64,000 bases of DNA. It comes from Lanius collurio (lineage: Eukaryota > Chordata > Aves > Passeriformes > Laniidae). The DNA lies in assembly GCA_020086605.1 (NCBI GenBank), contig JACBWW010000007.1:26439988-26503987 (forward strand), written 5' to 3'. Each line of letters opens with the position of its first letter. The first letter of the stretch is position 1. This document shows, in pieces, positions 38,890-52,800 of the stretch. A model generated the notes under the pieces. That model saw nothing but the letters and a program-made list of their open reading frames with translations, did not search any database and had not been told where the DNA came from. The translations under genes and the position numbers were made by a program.

Positions 38890-38930
38890 CAGGTGGGGCC
38901 AAAGGTCCCTTCCAACCCAAAGTAGTTTAT
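38890..38930 (+). mobile_element. Possible remnant of a CR1 3' tail
   Basis: AAGGTCCCTTCCAACCCAAA matches the conserved last segment before the CR1 tail repeats. The match is short. A nearby imperfect duplication (AACCCAAAGTAG and AACCCAGAGTAG) follows. Confidence 0.5.
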
Positions 38931-40140
38931 AACCCAGAGTAGTCAAAGTGTCTTTTCTCATAGTCAGTGCACAGAGGCCATTCCCAGCTACTTTCCTGTG
39001 TTTCCTGAGCCTGGCTCACCTTAAAAACAATGCATCTGCACACATTTGAGAGGAGTCTCTCATCCTTCTAGCTCTGCCATGTGGACTAACTGGGTACTTT
39101 AAGGAATATATTCATTCCCTGTATACTGCAGTGTAGCACACATGTTTCTTGTTTACTCTGCCTATTAGAGGGAGGAAATGCAACATCTTCCATGGCAAGT
39201 ATCATCTCACTAAACCTAGATGTGTGCAGCTTCCTTGACCTGAGCTGGGTTCCTTGCCTTCCTTTGCAACCAAGGGAGAAGCAGGATTTTCTAGGACATG
39301 AGTCATTGCATCCCAACACAGACACCTGAAGTAAGTCAGACTAATTTCACTCTGTTGTCTCTCTACTGCCTAGAGGCAGTCAGACTTTTCATCCATTCAG
39401 CTGGAGAACCCCATCCATCCCATTCTTTCTGAAAAAAAATTTGAACCAAGAAATTTTGAATCAACAGCTGCCCAGTCTTGGATGGAGAAAGGCAGTCACT
39501 GCCTCTGTTTAATGTGACAGATTTTGTCAACAGCTTGGTATTGGGTCTGTTTTGACTTCCAAGAAACTATGTGTCATATCTATCAAGCACAGTGTTTGCA
39601 AGTGATCCTGTCCCAGAGATGGGCAAGACTGTTCAGACCTCATATCCCTGGAACCTTGGGCATGTCTCAGAAGCACTGTGGCTCTAGAAGTCAGGAGCCA
39701 CCAGACATCATTGCCAAAATATGCCATATTTTCTATCTTGTGCTGAAAACACCCGGCCAGTATTGTGCCTGTCTCCTGTTCTGAAACTTGTTTATAGAAG
39801 ATAACATTCTTGGTTTTGTTTTTTTTTCTGAGGACTATCCCCCTTTCCTGACAAAACCAGTCAAAGGCCTGAAAAAAAAAAAAAAAAAAGAATTCTTTTA
39901 CTCCAGATTTTGAATGCAGATGTCTAATTTGGAGTTGAACTGGAAGAGAATGCTTAAACAGACTTCTCTCTTAAACTTTTCCAAGCCACGTATTCAGGTA
40001 TCTGTCTTGGTATTTTGATGGAGGAAAAATTGAAATGAAAATTTATATCTATCTGGTAACAGTTTTTAAAGTTTCAGTAAAGATGGATTTCTCAGGGGAG
40101 GGACCAGAACACAAAGCAGCTCAGTGAGCATCAATGCCAC
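38931..40140. other. Unique non-coding DNA with an 18-base poly-A run
   Basis: The poly-A run is at 39872-39889. No gene or other feature recognised. Confidence 0.55.
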
Positions 40141-40652
40141 TGTGAGGTTGCCCTGGGTTACAATGTAAGATATAACCAAAAGCATGTACTCTATTATCTT
40201 CACAAGCTGATAAAGCAGGTGGGGAGTCCTACCATCCTTGACTCATCCTTGATAACTCCCTCTGGAGCTATCTCTGTTTAATGGGAAATCAAGCACCCAT
40301 GGCATGACTCATAGAATTACAACAGCCCATTGTGAGATGCTCCACCCAGGGGGGAGGAGCCAGGCATTCCCATCTGGATGGGTTTGGAACAGCATGAGCA
40401 GCCATTACCTACGGGACTCTTGAGGGGCAAGAGCTACACCACTGGACTTTCAGGTGAAGACCAGATCCTTTTCTATAGGATCACCATTTCAACAAGATCA
40501 CTTCACCTGGACTGCTACCACCACCCTGACTAACAGGGTGCCAGGTTGTACCCTGACTCTGTGTTCTTGTACTATTACATTTATTCTAATTCTCCTATTA
40601 AATTATAATTCTGACTTACAGTCTCCCACTGGTTTGTTTTCAAACTAGCACA
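40141..40652 (+). mobile_element. Solo ERV LTR, near complete (512 bp)
   Basis: The element begins with TGTGAGGTTGCCCTGGG and ends with AACTAGCACA, so it has the canonical TG...CA termini of a retroviral LTR. It contains the U3-like segment with AAAGCAGGTGGGGAGTCCT and the ATGGCATGACTCATAGAATT block, a GC-richer promoter part with GGGGGGAGGAGCC, and a possible poly(A) signal ATTAAA near 40599. I recognise the general sequence as a songbird ERV LTR. There is no adjacent internal region, so it is probably a solo LTR formed by recombination between the two LTRs of a provirus. The flanks (GCCAC before, GAGGT after) do not form an evident target-site duplication. Confidence 0.75.
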
Positions 40653-43607
40653 GAGGTAATTGAGACTATAAATGAGCAGTGTTACTTTTTCTGGAATATT
40701 CACTTTAGTGATTGTTTCAACAGGCAGATCAAGAAGAGGGGTCATTTGAGAATCGGTCATTAAAATCTCAGTGGTGGAATTTGCAGATAAAGACAAACTG
40801 TGAAGACTGATCCTCTTACTTTTGGAAAGGCAATGGAGGAGCACTTGTGTGACTGCTTTTACAGGACCAACCCCAGTGTAAGCATAAGCATCACAGTAAT
40901 TACTGGTTTTTCCTAGGCACCTTATCTTTCTTAGAATGGATTACTAGCTCTTTTTTGCCATGTTTTTCCCTATTTTGTCTCCATATTTTACCTCCTGCAG
41001 GCTATTGAAACTACATGCTGGAGGCAGAATTATTTGTTTCTTCCCATGATGCCTATTTTATGTGAGACCTGTTAATGTCTAGTATTTTTTACATACCCAG
41101 CAGATTAATGGGGATCCCCTTTGCAAAGAGGGATCTGAGACACAGCTATTAGAGTTTAAAAAAATTCATTAATTTTGAGTACCCAATTAGAGACACTTTC
41201 AACCTTACTTTTTCAAAGCCTTCTATAGCGAATTCTAACTCAAGAAAAAAATTTGAGTATTCAGTGCTTTGGCAGACCTGATCCCAGAGTTTCATAACAC
41301 CTATCACAGAGAATGAGGAACAATTTTCTTCCCAGGTGCTGGGGCTGGATCACCTCAGGCACTTCAGCTGCAGCTCCTGGACTGACTCCTGCCTACGTGT
41401 GTCTCCACAGCCCAACTGGGACACCCTGGCCATCATCCCACACCTGCTGATTTGAAGCACAAGGTGGGTGCAGCAGAGGTCTTCAGCCTTCTCTGATGCT
41501 GTGGGAGAGTCTAATTCCTCCCAATGCCCAGTCTCCTCACACAGATACCATTTCTGACCTGACTTTCTCTCCCCTACTCCCCCTTTCAGCCTCAGTGTCC
41601 CCACACTGATGTTCCCATCCCTGACTCTGCCCAGGCTAATCTGGGGCCAATAAGGCCATGAATGCCTCCTTTGCTCCACAGGGAAGGACTCACAGAGACT
41701 GAGAGAACTGGATGAACAGAGTAGCTGTTACAGAGTGAATATTCAAAGGAGAAGAACTCATTAAGATACAGTTCCCAAGACCCTGAGCCAGAGGGCCTGG
41801 ATTATAGTTGTGTAATCAAAATTGCATCATAGTGCTTTTTTTTAATACTGAACAAAAGCTGCTCTTTTGGTGTTTTTTGTTTTTTTTCCCCAGATATTTT
41901 CTTCCTTCTCAGAAGTAGCTAATCTACTTTTCCTGAAACCTCTGAAAACAATTCAGCTTAGGGTGGGCACGTAGCACTGACATTTACAGCTTAAAGCAGT
42001 CATGTCTGACAAAGTTAAATGCAACAAAAACAGGGTATTGTAATAGGAAATACCAAACTTAATAATAAGAAGCTCTATCACCTCTGCCTATTGTAATGAA
42101 TGATCCAGAGATGGTAATTCAAAGGTCTCTTGTTTGCCCTTTCTCAGAAGATGAACAAGGCGACATTAAATGAAATGGAAAGGCTAAAGGGAAATACTTT
42201 TCACAGAGCCTGCTTCACCTGAAATTCACTGTCAAATGATAATGCTGAGAACAAGAGTGCAGCAATTCACAGAAGAGTCGGTTGCACATAATAAGAACAT
42301 CTGCAATTGTTTGATAAGACACATTTATAGAGGACATTTTTCTTTATGCTTGAGGAAAAATGGCAAGTGCTAACTGCCTGAAGAAGAACCTTTCTTAACA
42401 GATTATCTGGCCACTGGGATTATCAGATCTGCTTCTCCAAAGTATTCAGCACTGCTGTTGAATATATTTCAACTAAGAAATATTCAACCTACCAGTCCAT
42501 TCATGCAGACCTAAGCAGTCCACTCAGAGAGGGATGGTTGGGTGCTGGGGGGGTGTTTTGGGGGTTTTTTTGGTTTTTTTTTTTCAATTTAGAAGCAATT
42601 TAAAGGGAGATGAGTTGCCCTGTTCAAATGATGAATCACAGATCCTCTCATGAATTAAATAATTGCAGCTTTAATATCAACATTCAGTGTTCCCAGTATA
42701 GACTGAAAACACAACTATTTATTTAAAACATAAACTCTTTCCTTGATTAGTACCTTACCAGTGCTTTTAATTTGTAACTTATGTCCTATTCAGCAGACAT
42801 TGCATGATATAATATATTTCAAAGGAAGAAAAGTCAAACCCACCTTTCATAACAAATGTTTAAAGCCAGCACACACTAATTGCCAACTTGCCACCAGATA
42901 TTTGCTGTCACTTATCTAACATACTGAATGTTGTCATCAGTGCTACAGATGGCTAGTAATAAAACAAACAGTATGATTTCCCTTAGAAGCTTTCACCCTG
43001 CCTAGTCTGATATGATGGAAATGTACAGGCATTTTGTTTAGAACTTACTCTTCAGATACATCTCATTGTACCTGTGCAATAATGGGCTTTGTGTAAGCAA
43101 CTTCTTTTCCTGTGAACCACAGCAGCTTCTCCCACACTAGGTGTGAATTCACAATAAAATCCCTCACCATTGTCAAATTGTAACATATAGATTTTGCATA
43201 TTGTTTTTTTTTAATCTGATAAATCCTTAATTGCAACTAACAGTGGCTACAGATAATCCTACTCTTAAAAAAACAAACCAAGTTATTCTGTGGGTTATTT
43301 TAAATAAGTTTTGTTTCAGCAGTTCCACATGGGATGGAAGTAATATGAATAATAAGCTTGTCTCACTAGAATATCTTAGTGTTCTGGTGGGCTTTGAAAA
43401 TAATACTTGTATGTAACTCAAGTTAGATATAAATCATATCAATATTACAAAATTATTATTTTATTCTTGCCATGAGATTTAAAATACAAATAGACCAAAA
43501 CTGAAAACACAAGCAAAAAAATAAAGAAGAAATATCTACATATCTAGGATATTTATCTAGTTTTAGATTTCTCAAAATTTTATGTGTGATATTAATCAAA
43601 AATTGAT
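40653..43607. other. Unique non-coding DNA
   Basis: No gene recognised. The GC-richer part at 41340-41680 holds a 109-residue minus-strand frame without family features. A G/T-rich low-complexity run is at 42538-42592. Confidence 0.5.
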
Positions 43608-43830
43608 AGAATCATAAAGTATTCAGAGCCAGATGGGACTCACAGGGATCAGCAAATTGCAGCTCCTGTCCCTGAACAGGGCAACCCCAGGAATCACATC
43701 ACATGCCTGAGAACATTGTCCAAGCACTTGGTGAAGAACCTCTTCCCAATATCCAACCTCCATCTCCCCCGATGCAGGTTCTTGCTTTTTCCCTGGGTTC
43801 CAAATCAGGATAGTTCATGTGTCTGTCATA
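43608..43830 (-). mobile_element. CR1 3'-end fragment, minus strand
   Basis: The plus strand starts with AGAATCATAAAGTATTCAGA, the reversed CR1 tail, followed by GATGGGACTCACAGGGATCA, then CCTGTCCCTGAACAGGGCAA and GTGAAGAACCTCTTCCCAAT further on. This is the reverse complement of the CR1 3' UTR and late ORF2 end. The inner limit is not clear beyond about 43830. Confidence 0.85.
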
Positions 43831-46800
43831 GCCTCTGTTTCTCCATGTGCTGGGGCAGAGGGTTCCTTGGTGTCATGGAAAACCTCTCCTTCTCTGAGCC
43901 AGAAATTGCCTGCTGCTCCTGATTTTGACAAGGTGTGAACAGGATGTAGCAAGCAGAACCAGTGAGTGTCATGTCTGCGTGCCTGCTGCAACCTGGAAAT
44001 GAAGTCAGTGCTGAAACTGTAAAAGAATGTTGAAACCCCCATAATTATTAATTTAAAGGCACTCAGGGATAAAAAAAAAAAAAGCTTGTTCAATTTATAA
44101 AGTCTTTACAGGACCCTTTTTTTTTAATGTCAGAATCTACTGTTCCAAAAAAGCAAATAACTTACCCTATCAATTCTTCCAGAGGGGTGTTCTCAGGGGT
44201 TTTTATTTGGTTTGGGTTTTTTTCTGCATTGAATAATCAGTGTAGTAATTCAAGTCACTGAAGCAAAGCTGATAAAATGCAGCAAGGATGCTGAGACTAA
44301 AAAATCTTCTGCAGAACTGCATAAGCACCAACAATATGGGTACCTCTTCACTGCTGAGAGAAAAGTCTGTGAAAAGCAGCTGTAAAGGCAGATAAACTGT
44401 GAGAGGACTGAGGCATTCTGGTATTTTGCTACTTCATGTTACCTGGTCTCACCCTCAAGTGTAAATTATTTGGTATTTTCTTTAACTGGCAGTAAAGTCA
44501 ATTGAATTTTAAAAATTTTAATTATATTGACATTGAGTTGCTCATTCTAAGGAGATGATAAAAAATAACTGGAGGAAGAAAGATGCGAAATTCACTTAGA
44601 GTGCCAATATTGCCAAAAGAAAAAATAATTAAGTCTTTTCCTGATGTTTGAAAGGAGAAAGGAGAGATCAATATTTTACAGAAAACAGGACTGAGCAGGA
44701 GACACATAAACATACATACACATAAACAGCAGACCTCTGTATCTGTGAATATGTGTGCATATATATGAGTGATCTATATCTGCATGAGTACGTATATGTT
44801 TATACACATAAAATGTATCAAATCACTGGAAAAGACAGATACTTAATTTAATAAGTGAGAGATATTCTGCCTGTGAAAACCCTTTCTTTCTAACCTGTCA
44901 TGACCAGCAGTCCGGGAGCAGTCCAGGATAATTATCTGACACTGAAGTGACACGAATGAGAAAAGAGAAGTAATAATTCTACTCTTCAATTGCAAAAGAA
45001 ATATGCAGAATAATGGATATATTTCCATTTTTGCCTGAGGTCCCGGCTAAAGAGGTTCTCATTGCTGATCATTTGGCTCTACAACAACAGACTAATTGCT
45101 GCCACTTCAATTAAGGTAGTCCACGTGTTTGTGAGGCACACAAAGGAAATAATTTTGGTGAAAAATAACATACCAAGTGCAATTTTTGCATGGATATTAC
45201 TAACCCAAATTATTCTAGCATTTTGTGTCATGCAGGAACAAGGAGTTGAAGGGAGGAATAAGGTTCATTTTGGCAGCAGGATTGCACAGGCACAGAGGGG
45301 ACCACGGAGGACCACATGTAGGACAGAGTTAAGATATCTAGAACTGAACCAAATGGATTGAAATGACTTTGCAAGCTCTGAGAGCAGCTGGGAAGCTGAG
45401 GGAGGGAGATGGCAAAGTGCTCAGCAGGCAACAAACACCTTGTCCCTGCTGAGGACTGGTAACTCCTGAGCCCTTTCTCTCCACCAGCCACCTGCCTTTC
45501 AGCTACCCAGGGTTGCTCCAGTGTGATTCTAAGCTACATTCAATGAAAACAAATACTGTGTTTCCTTTTGCCCATCATATTCTGGCTGCTAAGCAGACGT
45601 CTGGTTATATCACCAGTTTACAACACCATAGCATCATTAATCAGTTCTGTTGCCTGTGATTTAGAGCAATCCAAGTGGAAAAAAGTTTGGAATCTAGTTT
45701 GCAAAAGCTCAGGAATCTTCACAGAAAGGGACCTTACAAAGCAGGAATACTGCCCAGTGCCCCAGTGGCAGCTCAGATATCACTTGCTAATACAGATGAT
45801 TTGCACTGTAAAAAATGCAAAAAAAAAAATCTTTTATGGAAGCATCAAGAAAGACTATAGACAAAACTTTGCCACTGTGTCATTTTTGAGAACTCTCATT
45901 GCTACTTCTGATTTTGTGTAACTTCCAGTCAACCCAGTCCTGTTTCATCAGTGATACTTTCGATTCAGCACATCAGTTGGGATCAACCAGCACAAAATCA
46001 CTCACATCAGTGGAACTATGCCAATCTGCATTCACCATCTGGCCTGAGGCAGTTACCATGTCTTTTATGTCAATAGTTACAATTTTACTTCTGTTGGCTT
46101 TACACATCGGTGACATACCAGCTGCTAGACACCACAGCTTGCTTTATTTCTGATTCTTACTGCATATGGTGAAGTGCCTGGGTATTTTTGCACAGTTTGA
46201 CATGCTTTGGAAGTGCCAAATGGCCCAGTCTCACACAGCTAGCACTACTCCTGCAGCCTGCCCAGAAGCATCATCTGAGGTCATATTCTACAGAGGTTTT
46301 GTTTACTGTATGCTACAAGTAACCTGGATTTGAACAGTTCTCCATTAGTGCAAGCTTTGTGCACAACTGCATGACCATATGGACTTCTGCAAGGTGAAAG
46401 TCACCTTCAGCACAAAGTTTCCCCACCACCACCACCACCATGCCCCTCAGTCCTAAATCCCAGATCAGGCCATCACATAAGATTATCTCTCTGCCCAACT
46501 AATATTGAAATTCAAAGTTGTAATTTTTATGGGAGATGAGAAACCTGAGAAGTGTTTTTATCTCCATGTTTTATAATGATAATGAAAATATGCTTAAAAA
46601 TCATCTGTGTCATTTCACTGAGGACAGCATTCTTCTTACTTCCCAGGAAACGTCTATGACTCAGGACCACCTCCATTTGAAGTATCCTTGTACATGTCTA
46701 CACCATGGAAAAAGAAGACCAAGGAACAATCTCTGCAACTGAGGCTAATTTGCCCAGAGCTCTGAGATGTTAAAAGTACCTGAAGTGAGGCTGGGGCCAT

Positions 46801-49800
46801 GTGGGAGCTTGTCAGACCATATTTATTAGATCAAGCTGAACGTGTGTGTTACACTCTCTGGGGTGGGGTGCAAATACAGATGAATGGTTGATGGTTTACC
46901 TCAGAAATAGCTGCTAAAATGCAGAGGATCTCTACATGGATACCCCATCCTCTCATCCAAATTAACCCATCTTTGGGGCACAGGAAGGTGTTTGTTATTT
47001 CAGTTCTTTTCTGTAATTTCCATAATGAGCTGACATCTTTGAATTTGTAGGTATATTAGCTACTTTCTGCTTATTTTATTGCTTCATTGCAATTTAAGGA
47101 ATGGGATAAAAGAGATAAATCAATCCCTTCTACAAAAGGCCACAATTTGGCTGTGTACCACTGTCCTAGTGGCAGCAAATCCATGAGAGGATATGAATTA
47201 TAACAGAAATGTATGAATAATGAGAGAAATAAGGGAAATAGCTTCATTAAGGTAATTTCCCTGGAAACAGTTATTGCTTGAAGCACTGTAACAAATTATA
47301 TTTTGTGTATTCCACAATTTAAAGAAATTATTTAATGATTCCCATGAGGGTTCTCTGACTTTAAAATAAACACATTATGTCTTAGTCTGTGCCCAGAGAG
47401 TTAATGATAAAACAAAGCTGCTTAGCCTGCCTCTCACTGACATTAAAAGCATTTTGTATTGCCCTGCCAGTTTCAAGTAGCCAGACTTCTGCCAGGCTTA
47501 AGAATTAGGAATTGTACTTTTGCACATTTGGAAGAAGTCCAAAATGTATTCCAATACCAAGTACATTTTAAGCCGCTTAAGGCGACTTTATGTGACGAGA
47601 ACAGTGGAAAGGCTCACTAAAGCAAATGACTGCGAGGTACAACAGCTCCACAGATGCTCATTCTGGCCCCAAAGTTGTAGCAGCATTGTGACATTTTAGT
47701 TATTTAGCTATTTTCCAAGATCAGAGGTCCCCTCGGGCACCAATACCAGTGGGAATGACTCAGGTATGGTGTTTGTGACTGCTCCAGAGAGCAAAGAATA
47801 GTATTTTTGTTACACAGTGTATTAGCTGCAATAAAAAAGTCTTGGTATTTGGAAGACAACTGGTGAAAGAGGGTTTTTTTTCCAGATTTGTGGGGAGTTT
47901 CCTGCAAATTAAAGCAGTGCCAGGTTGCTTTCAAGAAACTCAGTCCTGTTCACCCCATTTGCAAATTCTTAAGAGGGTCACAGGACTGGTTCTGGTCTGG
48001 GCCAGCTGGTACCCAATGTCCCCTGGCACAACCTGGGAGACAGCAGGACCAAGGCCACCTAAAATGTCTGGCAATTTGTATAGTGCTGTCCCTTTTTGGA
48101 ACATCCCCCATAAGTATTTGATACTGTGCACATAGGCTATTTTAAACTATTTTGTTTTATATGTTCAGACATAAATTGCTTGTACAAATCAAGACAGGTT
48201 CTCCCATGCCTTGCATCTGTAGGTCTTTTTCTCTCTCCCTCTCCACCTTTGCTGCTTATCACAGCCTGATGTCAGTACCTAGTAAAAGGATACAGACTTG
48301 TAGATTGAAAATACTCCTTTAGGGTATTTTCAAGGGAAACAGCATTTTTTATTGTAAGATGTGACAGAAATGCACACACCCACTCTTCGCCCTGACTATA
48401 TACTAACATTATGCAAAAGTCCTCAAACTGAAAGGACAAATTAGCAATATTATTTTGGAAATGCCTCCCAGAAACATCTCCTAACAATGAAAACCATAAC
48501 ATACTACAATAGCATACTACAAAAAACATACTACAAACTATTCTATTAATACTTTTATGAATATATAATGAATGCTTTGAAATCCTTAACACCAAAATAG
48601 ATTTAGTAAATAAGAAGCCTTTAAAACACCATGGAAGATTAAAATGATCTTGGAAAATCAGTATCTTTTCCAAAGGACTGAAAAATTGTCTATATTATGT
48701 ATTGAATGAGCTAGAAACTTCATAACCACAAATTCCACTGTTTTCTTTCAGCCTCTTTGAGACAGAACAGAGCCAATTGCTCAGAAGTGTTTCTACTGAG
48801 CTGTGCTCAAGTGGCAGTGATTTACATTTGAAGTGTCTATGCCTTACACTTCCAAAAATACACATGAATTTAAAACTGAATTTAAATGGTCATCTTCTGA
48901 ATTAGTAATTTTTTTTCATTGTAGAGCCCTTTTCTGCTCAGATGCAGAACAAGTTAGTTGCAGAGTAGCTAATTTTGCATATGTGGATTGAAATGCAAAA
49001 ATGCCTACATGCTCATAAATGTCATGTTCCTGTTTATTTACATTTCCACCTCCTCAGGCTAAATCCCTGTATGTCTCACTGTACAATATGAAGAACTGCT
49101 CTTCTGCAAAGGGAAGCAGGTTTTAATTCTGTAATAATCTGCCTAGACTCCACATCCTTGCATCCAAAAAAAGTAAAAAGGCCAAAAAAAAAGACATAGA
49201 AAGCCCCCCCTGCCCTGGCACTATACCAAAGGGAATAGAGAATTCCCTGATTAGTATAAAAACATGCAGAATTTATGAAAGGTGCTTCAGCATAAGAGTT
49301 ACATAGCTTAATCCAGTTTTATTGTATTCTAGACAGTAAGAGAAAAGCTTTGATAAAAAGGGTATTCTTTGTAAAACTGAAAAAAAAAAAAAATCTTTGT
49401 TAGATTGTCTATGTTATTTTGAGAAATTTCTTCTAAATTTTATTCCTGCCTTAATTCCTGTGAGAACTTACAGCAGTAACAGGAGCAGGTTGCCCTGTGG
49501 AGCACAGACAGACCCCTACTCTTTATTACCTCTCCAGCTACGTTAATCTGTTGCTCAGGCTAACAGATACTAGTGAGAGAGAGAGAATTATTCCCAGCAC
49601 ATCGTGGACCTTGTTTGGTCTGCTCTTGGAGGTGACTTGGTACATCCAGGAGAGCTTAGCTCATGGTGTATCTGTCTCAAATATATATAAGCTTTGACAC
49701 ATTTTTGGAAGTCTGAAGAGACAACCTAGCAGAAGGCTGACTATTTATCTGTATATTCTCAGTAAAATTACTTCTAACATTTCTCTCAAGATATACAAAC

Positions 49801-52800
49801 ACCACATTTGGGGCTGAAGGAGCTTTGCAGACTCAGTTGTGTTGATTGACTTCTGTAGCCTCTGACTGTAGATTCAGAGGCTTTTGTTGGCTCCATGTTG
49901 AGCCTTAAGGAATTTCAAAATCAGTCACCTGCCATCCCTGTTGTTACTTCTTTAATGTTTCATGCTAAGGCAGTAACAAATAATAGTTACCTGTAAGGGG
50001 CACCCTTGACTAATATTCATGAGCTATCTTAAGGATGGCCTCTTCAAAAATTAGCCTCAGAGGAGAATTATTCAAAAGTCAGCAGCAAATGAAGCCTAAA
50101 ACATTCTGAGTAATGAGGGGTTCTAAGTAAAAAGCAAAAATGTTATTAGTGGCAAAGTCCATTAACACTTAACCGATATTTAAAGGGACTATCAAACAGT
50201 AAGGCTTATCCCTCCCTTGAAAGCGATTGCTCTTAGAGGAGCAATGCTACAGCAGGCACAAACATTGTAAAAAGAGATCACACTGCCTTGTAATTACAAT
50301 ATAAACACCCTCACTGAAGGAAGAAGATGTATCATAAAACAGCCTGAAGTGATGTTTTGCTAAAGTGATGAAGTCTAGCAAAAAATCAAAAAATGGAGCC
50401 AGCTGATCTCTGCTGTGAGATTTAGCTGTTTAGAGCCCTACTCTATCTAATCAGACTATGCTCACTCAACAGCATGACTACAGTAAGCTGCTGGCACTTC
50501 AAAACCTGTTTAATCATCAAGAGTCAAGACTAAGGGTGTTTCTGGGGCAGACAGTACAGTTTGCTGACAACTTTCCATAGGAAAAGAAAGGGCAGAAAAG
50601 TAGCATGGATAACTTCAATAGGGAATAGTGCAGATAAAATTTCTGTCTACTTAAGTGCTTTGAAGTCCATTCTTCTATGTGCCCTTACATGTCACACAGG
50701 CATCAGCCTGTGTCTTTTACTGACAGAAGTTAGTGTGATATAAGTTTCCACATAAGTACAGTTAGGCCCACTCTGCACTGAAAAGATTGCCCAGAGGACA
50801 GTAATGGCTTTTTTAACTATTCAACACTTCTTCACATTGTTAAAATGCCCGTCAGAAAACTGCACTTGCACCTTTTTCAGCTCAAGTTTCATACACAAAA
50901 ATATTTGGAGCATCAAAAAAAAAATAAAATGCACCTGCTTCTGACTTGTACTAAATTTTATTTCCATATTTACTGTCCTCCATCTGGGAATGCAAAAGAA
51001 AGGAAGAAAATAAACTGAATGCATAGCATTGGTTAGACTTAGTGGTGTGGAGTAGTTTGGGAGGATATAATTAGTTTTATATGGTATTTTGAGGTAACAT
51101 TGTGCTGTGAGGCATGTATGCTTACAGACCTTGATCTGCTATTTCAGCATGCAAGGTTCTTTTCAAAAATGTTTGTAGTAAGCTTCCAATTCTCAATATA
51201 TGATGATATCATCAAGTTATATATCCAAGAGATCTTGGTCTCCAACTATCTTCCCACACTTCAAATACAAAACAGTCAAGTCATTCTATCAAGACTATCT
51301 TTGAATCCCAGCAGAATCATATTTCTAGATAACAGTATTTTTTTATCATCAAGGGCTTACTTCTATTTATTAGCTGACTGAATCATTACAAATCAAACTG
51401 GCAGTAAATTTACTACTGTTGAGAAGCCTGTACAGAATCATTCCATTTTCTAGAAACATGTTTAATTTCTGTAAGCAATAGCAAATGATTCTTCTGATTA
51501 TATTTCAACAGTTTTTCTTTCATTTTTCTGCCTCCCAGAGCTATTGATTGAAAACTGGAGGCAGGTGAATAATGACTGCCTCACTCCAAGTGTTTGAAAT
51601 GCAATATGGGCTCCATAGTGATTCATTAAATAAAGTGAGAATACATGGAGGTTTTCCCAAATTGCAGGAAGCTGTCCTAGTTACTATAAATGATAAATAT
51701 TTTAATGAAAATAAATGAAATCTAAATCATTGCTTTTCTTCCTCAGAATGTTCACAAATCCCTCACAGTAATGAGTCAAGATTAAAACCTCTACAGTCTA
51801 GCAGATCCAGAGTGTCTAAACTTTAGACATTAAGAACCCATGTTTCTTGTCTGCTGAGAGAGACTTTGTCTAGGACAGGATTTCAGGGCTCACTAAATGG
51901 CCCTTGCCCACCAAAAGTCTGGGTTAAAGTGGTGTTACTGCCATTTGAGAAAAACTGGTACCATTTTCTTCTTCTGAAAAATTGTGCTCCTTAGAGACAT
52001 GGACTTACATTGACACTAGGGATCATTGCAGGTGGCCAGAACTTCAGAAATAGGCATGATTTATAGGCAAGCATGGGAAAGAAAGTTGACAGCTCTGCTA
52101 GTCCTAGTCTCAGTAGGGATGCTGGCTCTGTAACACCTCCCAGATTTCCCCTCATGGCACCCATTCAGAGGAAGCCCCACAGGAAATATTTTTATTACTT
52201 CACTTTCAATTTCTACCTGGTCCATAGGGATGAGATGCACTTTCTTCTCAAATCATTCAGCCAAAAGCTCGCTCATGCCCAGCACGTTGGGATGACTCCT
52301 GACCTGTCCCCTGCCTGGTTGGAGGCTGTCTTCGTAACAGTAAAATAGCAGAGCAAACTTAGGTGAGCAGAAATTTATCCTTTTTTTTTTCTGCATAATA
52401 GAGAGCTGTAAAATTAACATTACTGCTTTTACAAAGCAGATAACATCTCTGATGTCCTGCAGCGCTGCTGAGTGCAGTAACTGCATCATTAAACCCTGTG
52501 TGGCAAAGGCAGTGATGGTTCACTGTAAACAGAACAGGACTTTTCCCCTCCTCTGCATCTGAAGCCCCTGGACAACAGACACAGTCTGTAACAACTTCTG
52601 TGGGGGGCTGCAATGAATCAGGAGCACTTGGGAACAGTGTCAAAGCAGTGCCCAGGCTGGCAGTGAGCAAAGGAAAGGAAGGTTTTCCCCTCTAAGGACT
52701 GAAAAGCAACACTAGAAAGGGTTGCCACAGAAAGGGAGGTAAACAAGGATGATTTGCCTACAGTGTGTTCCAATAAGATCAAGGACACACTAAAACTTCT

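Noticed and set aside
52690..52760. Possible CR1 3' similarity (AAAGGGTTGCCACAGAAAGG)
   Set aside because: Only a short stretch matches and the expected neighbouring CR1 segments are absent.
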